A stretch of DNA of 40,698 nucleotides from Myxococcaceae bacterium. Its GTDB lineage: Bacteria; Myxococcota; Myxococcia; Myxococcales; Myxococcaceae. The stretch is taken from positions 1 through 40,698 of the forward strand of contig JAEUJP010000280.1 in NCBI GenBank assembly GCA_016793725.1, read 5' to 3'. The notes below the pieces were generated by a model, which saw nothing but the letters and a program-made list of their open reading frames with translations, was not told the DNA's origin and did not search any database. The translations under genes and the position numbers were made by a program. Shown here one piece after another: positions 8,520-18,007 of the stretch; within the stretch, counting starts at the first letter, position 1; every line of letters begins with the position of its first letter.

Positions 8520-9206
8520 ATGAAGACGCGCATTGCAGCCCTGGCTTCGCTTCTCTCGCTCGCGTTCGCCGCGTGCGGAGCATCGTTCTTCGTCGCGCCC
8601 GACAAGAAAGAGGCGGTGAAGAAGGTCGCGGTCGTTCAGTACGCGATCAACCCGCATATTCTCGTCGGCATCCCCAACGATGAGAACGCGAAGCTCGAGG
8701 TCGCGAAGCTGAACGTCGAGACGTTCGGCAAGGAGCTCGGCAACACGTACCAGATCGTGCCCGCCAGCGAGGTGCTCGCGAACGCGGCGTACACCGGTGC
8801 GGGCGGCAAGCCCACGTGGGAGGGCTACTACTCGGCCACCGGCATGCACTACTTCTCGCCCGACGAAGAGCAGCTGAAGAACGCGACGCTGCCGCCCGAC
8901 GTCGCGAAGAAGCTGTGCGAGGCGCTCGGCGTCGACGGCGTGGTCGCCATCTACGACAGCTGGGTGATTCAGCAGTTCGGCTTCATGAACCTGAAGGCCC
9001 ACACGGTGCCCCGGTACACCATCAACCTGTTCGACAAAGACGGCAACCGCGTCTGGGGCGGCATCCTGAGCGGCGAGTCGACGACCGAGCTCGATACGCC
9101 TCCGGGCGGCGCGGTGACCGGCACGGTCGACACCTGGGCCAAGGCGAACAACGAGTCGTTCACCATCGCGATGAGCCAGGTGAAGACGAGCATCGGCGCC
9201 AAGTAG
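8520..9206 (+). CDS. Putative lipoprotein of unknown function
   Basis: 228 aa. The N-terminus is a lipoprotein signal peptide with lipobox AFAAC at about residue 19. The mature part is a compact alpha/beta domain (VKKVAVVQYAIN, then a long segment with TFGKELGNTYQIVPASEV, later LCEALGVDGVVAIYDSW), resembling lipoproteins that bind in the periplasm. The C-terminal half has VPRYTINLFDKDGNRVWGG, a beta-rich segment as in GNA1162/LpoB-like folds, but I cannot name the family. The start is set by a strong Shine-Dalgarno sequence. It stands alone between the transporter gene and the transglutaminase-like gene. Confidence 0.8.
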   Translation: MKTRIAALASLLSLAFAACGASFFVAPDKKEAVKKVAVVQYAINPHILVGIPNDENAKLEVAKLNVETFGKELGNTYQIVPASEVLANAAYTGAGGKPTWEGYYSATGMHYFSPDEEQLKNATLPPDVAKKLCEALGVDGVVAIYDSWVIQQFGFMNLKAHTVPRYTINLFDKDGNRVWGGILSGESTTELDTPPGGAVTGTVDTWAKANNESFTIAMSQVKTSIGAK

Positions 9207-9276
9207 CGGGCTGGTTCCCGAAAATTCTCAGCGGGCGAGAGTCGCTTTTCCAACCCCGCGAGAATCCGCAACCGGG

Positions 9277-9304
9277 GCATGCACGGCGCGAGAACTGTGC
9301 ATGC
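9277..9304. promoter_or_regulatory. Perfect 8-bp inverted repeat, possible operator
   Basis: GCATGCAC at 9277-9284 and GTGCATGC at 9297-9304 are exact reverse complements 12 bp apart, 40 bp upstream of the ATG at 9345. There is no T tract. It could be a protein-binding dyad for the next gene or a terminator hairpin of the previous one. Confidence 0.45.
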
Positions 9305-9330
9305 TCCTCGGCGTGATTGACGAGTAGTTG

Positions 9331-9336
9331 TAGAAA
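9331..9336 (+). promoter_or_regulatory. Candidate -10 hexamer (TAGAAA)
   Basis: TAGAAA ends 8 bp before the ATG at 9345, which would place the transcript start within two or three bases of the start codon. Confidence 0.4.
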
Positions 9337-9344
9337 GCAGGCCC

Positions 9345-11252
9345 ATGCGCCACCGGGCCGTGCTGATGCTGACCGTCGTTTCGGGCCTCGCCTTCGCCGC
9401 TGAAGAGCGGTTCGCTGAAGACCCGGCCCCGCCGTCGACCGGCAACGAGCTGCCGAGGGCGCCCTCGAAGCGCCTGCCGACGCAGCTCGAAGCGCGGGTC
9501 GAGCTCGAGCGCATTCTGAACGACGCGAAGTCGCCGAAGCGCGACTGCAAGGCGCTCATCTCGCCGTGGACGAGGCTCATGCTCGCGCTGGCGCGGCCTT
9601 CGACGAGCGACATCGAAGGCTCGATGGAGTCTTACCTGCAGCTCGCGCGCTGCGCCGAGAAGCAGAAGTACTACGTGCTGCTGGGCGACATCGGCGACCT
9701 GATGTTCAAGGCGAACTTCAAGAAGGGTCACCCCGAGCTGCTCGCGCGGGCGTTCGTGGGGCTGAACAGCCCGCAGCTGGCGCTGAAGGTGCTCGAGAAG
9801 GCCGAAGCCGACCTGCCGAAAGACCCCGAGATTGCGCTGACGACGGCGAAGGTGCGGTGCCGCACGCGCGAGTGGGACAAGTGCCTCGCGGCGGCCGACA
9901 AGACGGTGAAGCTGGTGAAGAAGCCCACCTCGCCCGAGGGCAAAGAGACGCTGAACCGGGCGCACAAGTACCGGGCGCGGGCGCTGCTCCACACGGGCAA
10001 GCTCGACGTGGCGGCGAAGGCCATCACGCAGAGCGAGAAGCTGGGCGGCGACAAAGACGACCTGGCCGAGGTGAAGAAGGCGCTGGTGCCGGCGAAGCAG
10101 TTCAAGGCGGTGATCGAGACCGACCACCAGCCGATCGTGGCGCTCGGCATCTACCACCTGATGGGCAAGAAGGGCGGCGCGAAGGGGCTCGTGCGCTTCT
10201 ACATCGCGAACATCGGCGCCGACCGTCAGTTCCGCGTCGAGGCGAACATCGAGGGCGTCACGGTGCCGCTGTCGAAGACCGAGACGGTCTTGAAGGGGCA
10301 GCCGGCCGAGCTCGAGCTGACGCCGCAGCTGGCGCCGGGGTTCGACCTCGCGGGCATGGGCACGCCGAGGCCGGGGCAGCTCGACCTGAAGGTGGTGGCC
10401 ATCGACGACAAGGGCGAGAAGGTCATCTACCAGGCGTCACAGACCCTCGAGCTCGAGCCGCGCGACTTTCTGCCGACGGCGACGTTCGTCGACGAAGAGA
10501 AGGCGATGAGCGAGAGCCACTCGATGTACATGGCGGCGTGGGTCACGCCGAACGCGAAGGCGATCGAGGCGTTTCTCACCGAGGCGAAGTCGCGGGCGCC
10601 GCGCAACACGTTTTCGGGTGAGCAGTCGGCCACGATTCCGCAGGTGAAGGCGCTGTTCGACACGCTCAAGGCGCGCGGCGTCTCGTACGTGATGAACCCC
10701 GAGATGTTGTCGGGGGCCGGCTACGGGCAGCGGGCGCGGCTGCCCGGTGACGTGCTCACGTCGACGAACGCGCAGTGCCTCGAGGGGGCGATTCTGTACG
10801 CGACGCTGCTCGAGGCGATCGGCCTGCAGCCGGCGATTGTCCTGGTGCCGGGCCACGCGTTCGTCGGGTGGAAGGCGTCGCCCGGCGACGTCGAGTTCGC
10901 GAACGCGTGGAGGCCGCCCGCGCCCGACGCCGGCACCACCGACCGTGTCGGGCCCGCAGAGGTCGCGATTCCCGATGCGGGGGCCGACCTCGATTCGGGG
11001 GTCGCGGTCGCCGAGGTCGCTCCGCCGAAGCCCGATGCGGGTACGCCGAGGCCTCCGCCGAACCCGTACGCTCGGGCGAAGACGACGAAGTGGTTGTTTC
11101 TCGAGACGACGATGACGCACGACGCCGCGTACGAGACGGCCGTGCTGGTGGGCGGGCGCGAGTACGACGGGGCCCTGGTGTTCGGGCGGGCGCGGCTGTT
11201 GATTTTGCCCGACCTGCGGAAGTTGGGAATTGCGCCTCAGCCGTACCCCTGA
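9345..11252 (+). CDS. Exported TPR protein with transglutaminase-like (papain-fold) domain
   Basis: 635 aa with a signal peptide (cleavage near AFAA). Residues about 40-250 are helical TPR-like repeats, followed by a beta-rich segment (about 260-380). The C-terminal part has the Cys/His/acid arrangement of transglutaminase-like enzymes: Cys478 in NAQCLEGA, His504 in VPGHAFVGW, and Glu587 in WLFLETTM as candidate third residue. An insert of about 60 residues rich in Asp-Ala-Gly and Pro separates the His and the acid. It could be a periplasmic peptidase or crosslinking enzyme; the substrate is unknown. The C39/zinc-peptidase fusion gene follows on the same strand. Confidence 0.8.
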   Translation: MRHRAVLMLTVVSGLAFAAEERFAEDPAPPSTGNELPRAPSKRLPTQLEARVELERILNDAKSPKRDCKALISPWTRLMLALARPSTSDIEGSMESYLQLARCAEKQKYYVLLGDIGDLMFKANFKKGHPELLARAFVGLNSPQLALKVLEKAEADLPKDPEIALTTAKVRCRTREWDKCLAAADKTVKLVKKPTSPEGKETLNRAHKYRARALLHTGKLDVAAKAITQSEKLGGDKDDLAEVKKALVPAKQFKAVIETDHQPIVALGIYHLMGKKGGAKGLVRFYIANIGADRQFRVEANIEGVTVPLSKTETVLKGQPAELELTPQLAPGFDLAGMGTPRPGQLDLKVVAIDDKGEKVIYQASQTLELEPRDFLPTATFVDEEKAMSESHSMYMAAWVTPNAKAIEAFLTEAKSRAPRNTFSGEQSATIPQVKALFDTLKARGVSYVMNPEMLSGAGYGQRARLPGDVLTSTNAQCLEGAILYATLLEAIGLQPAIVLVPGHAFVGWKASPGDVEFANAWRPPAPDAGTTDRVGPAEVAIPDAGADLDSGVAVAEVAPPKPDAGTPRPPPNPYARAKTTKWLFLETTMTHDAAYETAVLVGGREYDGALVFGRARLLILPDLRKLGIAPQPYP

Positions 11253-11289
11253 AGTTCGCTTCGTTACGAAGTGCTCGGCCGCGGGCACT

Positions 11290-11323
11290 CCCCGCGCTGC
11301 AGACCCCCGCAGAGCCCGCGGGG
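11290..11323. terminator. GC-rich hairpin between two peptidase-like genes
   Basis: CCCCGCG (11290-11296) pairs with CGCGGGG (11317-11323), and an inner CTGC/GCAG extends the stem. It lies in the 97-bp gap before the next ATG. There is no clear T tract, so a terminator or mRNA structure is inferred. A shorter CTTCG-TTA-CGAAG hairpin lies just upstream. Confidence 0.4.
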
Positions 11324-11349
11324 CATTCGCGTTGCACAACCGCCTTTCG

Positions 11350-12708
11350 ATGCTCTTCCTGCTCCTGGCGGCGGTGTACCCCTCGGTGCTCATCGAAGTT
11401 CCGCACGTCGAGCAGCGCCCCGACTTCTGCGGCGAAGCCTGCGCCGAGATGGGCCTCGCCCACTTCGGCATCAAGGCGAACCAGAACCAGATTTTTACGC
11501 TGAGCGGCGTCGACCCCCAGAAGGGCAGGGGAGTGTGGACCGACGAGCTCGCCCACACCCTGCGGCTCCTCGGCTTCGAGCCCGGCCGCGTGTGGCACCG
11601 CATCGACCCGCGCCACGCCGGCGTCGAGCGCGAGGCCCAGTTCGCGGCGCTGCACAGAGACCTGAAGGCTGGCGTGCCCAGCATCATCTGCGGCTGGAGC
11701 AGCTTCGGCCCCGGCCGCACCGAGCACATGCGCCTCGTCACCGGCTACGACGCCCAGACCGACGAGGTGCTCTTTCATGACCCCGGTGAGCCCACCTCGC
11801 TCGAGCGCATGAAGCGCGACCGCTTCATCGACCTGTGGACCTTCAAACCCTCAGACACCCGCTGGACCATGATTCGAATGGCCCTCGCGAGGCGCGCCGG
11901 CGCCGCACCCGCAGCGCTGCCGAGCGACACCCGCGCCGCCGAGCTCGCCCAGCACATCTATGCGCTCAAAGAGACGGCCCCGAAGGGCATGACCTACGTC
12001 GACACCGGCCCGTTCGTCGTCATCGGCGACGAGGCGCCCGACGTCGTGAAGAAGCGCGCCGCCGAGCAGGTGCGGTGGACGAGCGAGCTGTTGCGCAGAG
12101 ACTTCTTCGACCACGACCCCGACGGCTTCACCGACGTCTGGGTCTTCAAAGACAAGCCCAGCTACGAGAAGAACGCGAAGGCCCTCTTCGGCGAGACCCC
12201 CGAGACGCCCTACGGCTTCTACCTGCCGTCGAAGCGCGCCATGGTGATGAACATCAAGCCCGGCTACGGCACCCTCGTGCACGAGCTCGTGCACCCGTAC
12301 GTGGCGAAGAACTGCCCCACCTGCCCGGCCTGGCTCAACGAAGGCCTCGCCTCGCTGTTCGAGCGCCCCCGCGAGCGCGACGGCCACCTCGTCGGCCTGC
12401 CGAACTGGCGCCTGCCTTCGCTCAAGACCGCGCTGAAGGCCGGCGACGTGCCGCCGTTCGAGAAGCTCATGGCGCTGAGCGACACGCAGTTCTACGACGA
12501 CGACTCGGGCACGAACTACGCCCAGGCGAGGTACCTCTGCTACTGGCTCCAGGAGCGCGGCCTGCTCGTGAAGCTCGTGCGCGGCATGCAGGCGCGCGGC
12601 GAAGACGACCCCTCGGGCTACGGCGTGCTGAAGGCGCTCGTCGGGCCCGACGTGGCGAAGTTCGAGAAGCAGTGGGCGAAAGACACGCTGGCCCTGCAGT
12701 ACCCGTGA
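11350..12708 (+). CDS. Fusion of C39-like cysteine peptidase and gluzincin zinc-peptidase (MA) domain
   Basis: 452 aa from ATG 11350 (MLFLLLAAVY, a probable short signal sequence); an in-frame upstream extension lacks a better start. Residues about 15-160 look like a C39/papain-like peptidase: a candidate Cys27 in DFCGEAC, His126 in TEHMRLVTGYD and Asp144 in LFHDPGEP. Residues about 200-452 carry HELVH (311-315) and WLNEGLASLFE (Glu331), the zinc-ligand pattern of peptidase MA family gluzincins. Both sites look intact. C39 domains elsewhere process leader peptides or toxins, but nothing adjacent is an obvious substrate. Probably exported. Confidence 0.8.
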   Translation: MLFLLLAAVYPSVLIEVPHVEQRPDFCGEACAEMGLAHFGIKANQNQIFTLSGVDPQKGRGVWTDELAHTLRLLGFEPGRVWHRIDPRHAGVEREAQFAALHRDLKAGVPSIICGWSSFGPGRTEHMRLVTGYDAQTDEVLFHDPGEPTSLERMKRDRFIDLWTFKPSDTRWTMIRMALARRAGAAPAALPSDTRAAELAQHIYALKETAPKGMTYVDTGPFVVIGDEAPDVVKKRAAEQVRWTSELLRRDFFDHDPDGFTDVWVFKDKPSYEKNAKALFGETPETPYGFYLPSKRAMVMNIKPGYGTLVHELVHPYVAKNCPTCPAWLNEGLASLFERPRERDGHLVGLPNWRLPSLKTALKAGDVPPFEKLMALSDTQFYDDDSGTNYAQARYLCYWLQERGLLVKLVRGMQARGEDDPSGYGVLKALVGPDVAKFEKQWAKDTLALQYP

Positions 12709-12717
12709 GGGTGAAGC

Positions 12718-13035
12718 TCACGGGTCTGGCGGGCGGCCCGACCAGTCACACTTGAAGCTCAGGCACCGGCACGAGTGAATCGGCGGCCGGTACTGGTCTC
12801 GCTCGTCGCAGGTCGTGACCGGCTGGAGGAAGCTCGAGTCTTTGTGAACGCAGTAGGCGAACGGGTCGCAGAGGTTCGAGAGGAGCTCGCAGTCGAGGTC
12901 GCTCTGGCACTGCGGGCACTCGCCGAGCGCACCCGTCATCGGTTTGTCGACGCACGGCGACTGCACGGCCTGGGGCACGGTGCAGCCCGTCAGCACGCCC
13001 AAAAGCACTGCGCAAGCGACCCAGAAGTTACGCAC
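12718..13035 (-). CDS. Small Cys-rich lipoprotein
   Basis: 105 aa with an N-terminal lipoprotein signal and lipobox VLTGC at residue 18. The mature part holds about a dozen Cys in short spacings (ECPQCQSDLDCELL, LCDPFAYC, HSCRCLSFKC), suggesting a disulfide-bonded extracytoplasmic domain. It is convergent with the C39 fusion gene and divergent from atpA. No family is recognised. Confidence 0.75.
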   Translation of the reverse strand: MRNFWVACAVLLGVLTGCTVPQAVQSPCVDKPMTGALGECPQCQSDLDCELLSNLCDPFAYCVHKDSSFLQPVTTCDERDQYRPPIHSCRCLSFKCDWSGRPPDP

Positions 13036-13080
13036 GGCGAGCCACCTAACAAAAACCTTGGCGGCGGAACAGTGGGCGGC

Positions 13081-13086
13081 TAGAGC
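13081..13086 (+). promoter_or_regulatory. Candidate -10 hexamer of atpA (TAGAGC)
   Basis: TAGAGC ends 11 bp before the atpA ATG, in the 62-bp space between divergent genes. No good -35 hexamer is visible. Confidence 0.35.
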
Positions 13087-13097
13087 CGGGGCCGAAC

Positions 13098-14645
<1,548 letters not shown>

Positions 14646-14729
14646 AAACCCTTCCGTTTCACGGTCGACGTCGCACGACTGAACACACAGGCCACTGAAC
14701 CTTTTGGGCGCTCATGCGTTGGTAAGAGC

Positions 14730-15305
14730 ATGCGCGCCCTTCTCATTCTCGCCCTGGCGTTGTTCGCAGCCTCCGCCGATGCCGGCCCCCGTCGACGGCC
14801 CGACCCGATGCGGCCGCCTCGCGGGCTCCACGTCAGCCTGATGGAGCTCGACCAGGCCTGCCGCCGGGCCATGTACGCGTCGGCCGACGCGCAGCGGTGC
14901 CTCGATGTGACGTCGCGCGCCCCGTTCAACGCGCTCGCCGTCATCTCGGCGTGCGACCGGGCGATGTACTACGACGCCGACGCGCTCGAGTGCATCGAGG
15001 CCGCCGTACAGTCGCGCCGCGACACGTCGGCCGCGGTCGCCGCGTGCGACCGGGCGATGTACTACGACTCCGACGTGCGCGAGTGTGTCGGCATCGCCGC
15101 CGCCAACGGCTGGAGCGGCGAGCTGGCCGCCGGCGCCGTCGCCGCCTGCGACCGCGCGATGTACTACGACGCCGACGTGAAGAAGTGCCTCGCCGCCGCG
15201 CTGCCACTGGGCGGGCGGGCGGCCGAGGTGGTGCGGTACTGCGACGGCGCGCGGTACTACGACTCCGAGGCCATCAGCTGCATCTCGCAGATGGGCGGGC
15301 GTTGA
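14730..15305 (+). CDS. Exported protein with five tandem CX12C repeats
   Basis: 191 aa with a signal peptide (cleavage near ASADA). The mature protein is five units of about 31-34 residues. Four contain C-[DR]-[RG]-A-[MR]-Y-x-[DS]-A/S-[DE]-type sequence with the second Cys exactly 12 residues after the first: CRRAMYASADAQRC, CDRAMYYDADALEC, CDRAMYYDSDVREC, CDRAMYYDADVKKC and CDGARYYDSEAISC. The Cys pairs probably form disulfides within helical hairpins. I do not recognise the family. It is followed 16 bp later by a lipoprotein gene on the same strand, possibly an operon, 84 bp after atpA. Confidence 0.85.
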   Translation: MRALLILALALFAASADAGPRRRPDPMRPPRGLHVSLMELDQACRRAMYASADAQRCLDVTSRAPFNALAVISACDRAMYYDADALECIEAAVQSRRDTSAAVAACDRAMYYDSDVRECVGIAAANGWSGELAAGAVAACDRAMYYDADVKKCLAAALPLGGRAAEVVRYCDGARYYDSEAISCISQMGGR

Positions 15306-15307
15306 GC

Positions 15308-15313
15308 TAAGTG
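15308..15313 (+). promoter_or_regulatory. Candidate -10 hexamer (TAAGTG)
   Basis: TAAGTG begins at the end of the upstream gene and ends 8 bp before the ATG at 15322. Confidence 0.3.
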
Positions 15314-15321
15314 CGGCGACC

Positions 15322-15726
15322 ATGTTCGCTCGTGCCGCGTGCCTGTTCTTGTTGCTGTCTGGCTGTGCGCTGAGGCCGCGGTACGGTGACCTGACGACGC
15401 GCTTCGTCGCCCCCGAGACGACCCCGGCCGAGGTGCAGATTCAGGTGCTCGACCGCAACGACGTGCCGGTGCCCGGCGCCCGCATCGAGATTGGTGACCG
15501 CGTGCGCTTCAAGACGCTCACCGACCAGGACGGCGTGTTTCGCCTGCCCATCGAGAAGAAGTACGCCGACGAGAACGCGCTCGTGGTGGTGGTGCTGCCG
15601 AAGGGCGTGCGCGGCTATCAGCTCGTGGCTCCGGGTGAGAAGCCGGGCGCGCCGCCGCCGACGCCGCCGCCTGCGGCTCCGTCTGAAATCGAGGTCGCTG
15701 CCGATGCCGGCGTGACCACGATGTAG
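15322..15726 (+). CDS. Lipoprotein with carboxypeptidase-regulatory-like (Ig-fold) domain
   Basis: 134 aa. Lipoprotein signal with lipobox LLSGC at residue 15. Residues about 35-95 (VQIQVLDRNDVPVPGARIEI, then a TDQDGVFRLPI segment) match the beta-sandwich of CarboxypepD_reg/SdrD-B-like domains. A Pro/Ala-rich tail closes the protein. Such domains usually serve as scaffold or anchoring modules in the envelope. Confidence 0.75.
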   Translation: MFARAACLFLLLSGCALRPRYGDLTTRFVAPETTPAEVQIQVLDRNDVPVPGARIEIGDRVRFKTLTDQDGVFRLPIEKKYADENALVVVVLPKGVRGYQLVAPGEKPGAPPPTPPPAAPSEIEVAADAGVTTM

Positions 15727-15783
15727 CGCGAGCTGGAATCGTAGCGGTGAAGAAGTCTGTGCAGCGCCCGTCGAGATTGCGGC

Positions 15784-15789
15784 TACAGT
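15784..15789 (+). promoter_or_regulatory. Candidate -10 hexamer (TACAGT)
   Basis: TACAGT ends 8 bp before the ATG at 15798, again compatible with an almost leaderless transcript. Confidence 0.35.
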
Positions 15790-15797
15790 CTTCGACG

Positions 15798-16370
15798 ATG
15801 CGTTTCGCCCTGACCCTCACGCTTTTTTCGGCCTTCGCCGCGTACGCCTCCGACTCCGACACCTTTCACGGCTGGTCGAAAGACGGCACCTGGTTCGCGC
15901 ATCAGACCGTCTCGGGCCCGAACGAAATCAACGAGCTGTTCTTCTGCGCCACCGACAAAGAGGTGCAGCCGTCGTGGCCGAAAGACGTCGACGAGCTCGA
16001 GCGGCTCGACGGCCGCGTCTCGTGCGTGCGCTACGCCGACCCGAACCGCGCCCCCTACAAGTGGAAGACGATGCTCGCCGTGCCCAAGCCGTCGATGGCG
16101 GGCCCGAACGGCATGAAGGTCGAGAAGGAATACAGCTTCGACATCGAGCGCGCCGGCTACGTCGTCGACGTCGGCGGCGGCAAGAAGGTCACCTGCTACG
16201 TCTCGGGCATTCGCGAAGACAGCAAGCTCGGCAACGTCTACTGGCACCCGAACGGGCGCTGGGTCGGCGCGACCATCGACGGTGCCTTCGTGCACTGCGA
16301 CGTGCCGCTGAAGGCGGGCGCGCCCGCGGCAGCGACGAAGCCGGGCAAGCCGAACGGCAAGAAGAAGTAG
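15798..16370 (+). CDS. Exported protein of unknown function
   Basis: 190 aa from ATG 15798; a GTG at 15747 would place 17 residues before the signal peptide and is less likely. Signal peptide with cleavage near AAYAS. The mature part begins DTFHGWSKDGTWFA, contains three Cys, and includes YWHPNGRWVGATID. A lysine-rich tail (KPGKPNGKKK) ends the protein. The short W-rich segments resemble beta-propeller or TolB-like blades, but the protein is too short for a full propeller. Convergent, with a 1-bp gap, to the next gene. Confidence 0.75.
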   Translation: MRFALTLTLFSAFAAYASDSDTFHGWSKDGTWFAHQTVSGPNEINELFFCATDKEVQPSWPKDVDELERLDGRVSCVRYADPNRAPYKWKTMLAVPKPSMAGPNGMKVEKEYSFDIERAGYVVDVGGGKKVTCYVSGIREDSKLGNVYWHPNGRWVGATIDGAFVHCDVPLKAGAPAAATKPGKPNGKKK

Positions 16371-16371
16371 C

Positions 16372-17385
16372 TCAGGGCGCCGCGGGCGCAGGCGCGGGTG
16401 CAGCCTCGGGCTTGGGCGCCGGCTTCGGGGCTTCACCGGCCGGCACCTCTTCACCGCGCATCTTCGCCTCGGCCGCGGCCTCGTCGGGCGTGCCACCGAC
16501 CGCCTCGATGGAGGACTTCGCCATCTTGTGCGGCACGAAGCTCCCGGGAACGTCCCGGTCGAACGCCTTCGTCGCATCACCGATGCCCACCGGCGTCGCG
16601 GTGCGCAGCTGGCGGCGCGCCACGGCAATGACCGTCTGCACCGCCTGCGGCTCGGGGTGGCGCTTGAGACATGCGACCCACACCTCGATCGCCTTCTCGG
16701 TGTCGCCCGAGTCCGACGTCAGCTTGCCGATCTCGAACAGCGCGTGTGGCTGCAGCTCCGAGTCGGGGAACTTGTCGACGAGCTCTTGATACAGCCGCAC
16801 CGCGTCGCCGCGCCGGCCCTCGACCATCGCGACCGCCTGCGCCCGCAGCATCATCGCGTCGTCGACGAACGGGCTCGTCTCGTACTTCGTGATGACCCGC
16901 TGCGCCTCGAGCTCACACTGCCGGTAGTCGCCGAGCTCGAAGTAGATTTTGGCCACCCGGTACGCGAGCTCGGCGCTCTGCGGCGGGTTGCGCGCGAGCG
17001 CGTCGTTCAGCGCCGCGATGGCGCCGCGCAGGTCGTGAAACTCGCGCTCGAGCACGTCGGCCAGGTGCAGCCGCGCCCCCAGCGTCTCGGGCGCCTCGGG
17101 GCACAGCTGCACCAGCTCACGGTAGGCCTCGACCGCGCGGCGGTAGTCTTTCAGCTCGAGGTAATAGACGTCGCCCGCGCCCCGCAGCGCCCGCGCCCGA
17201 ATCACCTGCGCCTCGGGGCTCTCGTCACGCTCGAGACCCTCGAGCGCCGTGTGGTACCAGCGCAGCGCCTCGTTCGGCTTGTGCGCGTAGACCGCGTCGC
17301 GCCCCTTCTCGAGGCTCGCGCGCACGTCGTTCTTGCGGCACCCGCCGAGAACGAGAACTGTGCTCAGGAACACGAGGCGAACCAC
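16372..17385 (-). CDS. TPR lipoprotein (BamD/Tgl-like architecture)
   Basis: 337 aa from a GTG at 17385. Lipoprotein signal with lipobox VLGGC at residue 16. Residues about 25-260 form at least six TPR-like units (for example ALRWYHTALEGL, AVEAYRELVQLCPEA, AVRLYQELVDKFPDSE), similar in layout to BamD, YbgF and the myxobacterial pilotin Tgl, though longer. The C-terminal 60 residues are Ala/Pro/Glu-rich. The likely role is protein-protein interaction at the periplasmic face of a membrane. Followed upstream on the same strand by DUF1697 (26-bp gap). Confidence 0.8.
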   Translation of the reverse strand: MVRLVFLSTVLVLGGCRKNDVRASLEKGRDAVYAHKPNEALRWYHTALEGLERDESPEAQVIRARALRGAGDVYYLELKDYRRAVEAYRELVQLCPEAPETLGARLHLADVLEREFHDLRGAIAALNDALARNPPQSAELAYRVAKIYFELGDYRQCELEAQRVITKYETSPFVDDAMMLRAQAVAMVEGRRGDAVRLYQELVDKFPDSELQPHALFEIGKLTSDSGDTEKAIEVWVACLKRHPEPQAVQTVIAVARRQLRTATPVGIGDATKAFDRDVPGSFVPHKMAKSSIEAVGGTPDEAAAEAKMRGEEVPAGEAPKPAPKPEAAPAPAPAAP

Positions 17386-17411
17386 GGGCCGACCTGTACC
17401 TCAGCCCCCGA

Positions 17412-18002
17412 CTACTTTGCGAGCAGGGCGGCCAGCTTCGACGACGTGTTCCAGTTTCGAATCGTCATCGACTGGTACGCCTTCGTGCCCACGATGCGGT
17501 TCAGCCTGCTCGACGTCACCTTCGCGATGAGCCGCGCCGAGTACAACACCCGGTCGCCCGCCCACAGCTGGTCGACCCCTTCTTTCTGCGGCACGAGGGG
17601 CAGCGCCTCTTTCGCCGTCAGCGGCTCGAACAAGAAGATGCAGTCGTAGCGGTACTTCGCCGCGTCTTTGCCGAAGCCCTTGGGCGCTTTCTTCACCAGC
17701 GCCTGCATCTCTTCGGGCGAGCGCAGCGTGAGCCGCGCCTCGTAGCCGAACGCTTTCGACAGCCCGGTCTCGAGCGCCCTGGCGAGCCTCGCTTCGTGCC
17801 CCCGGTCGCTGCGCTCTCGCTTCGCTCCCGTTTCCGCGCCAGAGGCGCGGGGCGCGTCGAACAGCACGTTGCCGCTCGCGATGTACGTCGACACGTTCAA
17901 CATGCCGAGCGCCTCGAGGCACGCTTTGAGCGCCGACATCTTGATGAGGTTGTTGCCGCCGACGTTGATGCCGCGCAGCAGGGCGACGTAGCGCGTGGTC
18001 AT
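17412..18002 (-). CDS. DUF1697 family protein with an internal insertion
   Basis: 196 aa. The N-terminal VALLRGINVGGNN and the later YIASGNVLF are the hallmarks of the DUF1697 family (cytoplasmic, unknown function). The usual fold resumes at SKAFGYEARLTLRS and ends at NWNTSSKLAAL. Between them an Arg/Glu-rich stretch (residues about 52-75, including RASGAETGAKRERSDRG) has no counterpart in the family as I know it and coincides with a palindromic DNA element (see repeat at 17805-17860). The insertion keeps the frame. Confidence 0.85.
   Translation of the reverse strand: MTTRYVALLRGINVGGNNLIKMSALKACLEALGMLNVSTYIASGNVLFDAPRASGAETGAKRERSDRGHEARLARALETGLSKAFGYEARLTLRSPEEMQALVKKAPKGFGKDAAKYRYDCIFLFEPLTAKEALPLVPQKEGVDQLWAGDRVLYSARLIAKVTSSRLNRIVGTKAYQSMTIRNWNTSSKLAALLAK
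17805..17860. repeat. Palindromic element inserted inside the DUF1697 frame
   Basis: The stretch contains a perfect 7-bp stem with a 3-base loop (CCGCGCC at 17834-17840, AGA, GGCGCGG at 17844-17850), preceded by GCGCTCTCGCTTCGCTCC. The composition is unlike the flanking coding sequence. It resembles small intergenic palindromic repeats, such as RPE elements of Rickettsia, that can jump into genes in frame. Boundaries are approximate. Confidence 0.5.
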
Positions 18003-18007
18003 GAACG

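Noticed and set aside
8447..8683. Small ORF as a possible RiPP precursor near the kinase/HopA1 pair
   Set aside because: It overlaps the real lipoprotein gene, is Arg-rich throughout and has no leader-core pattern.
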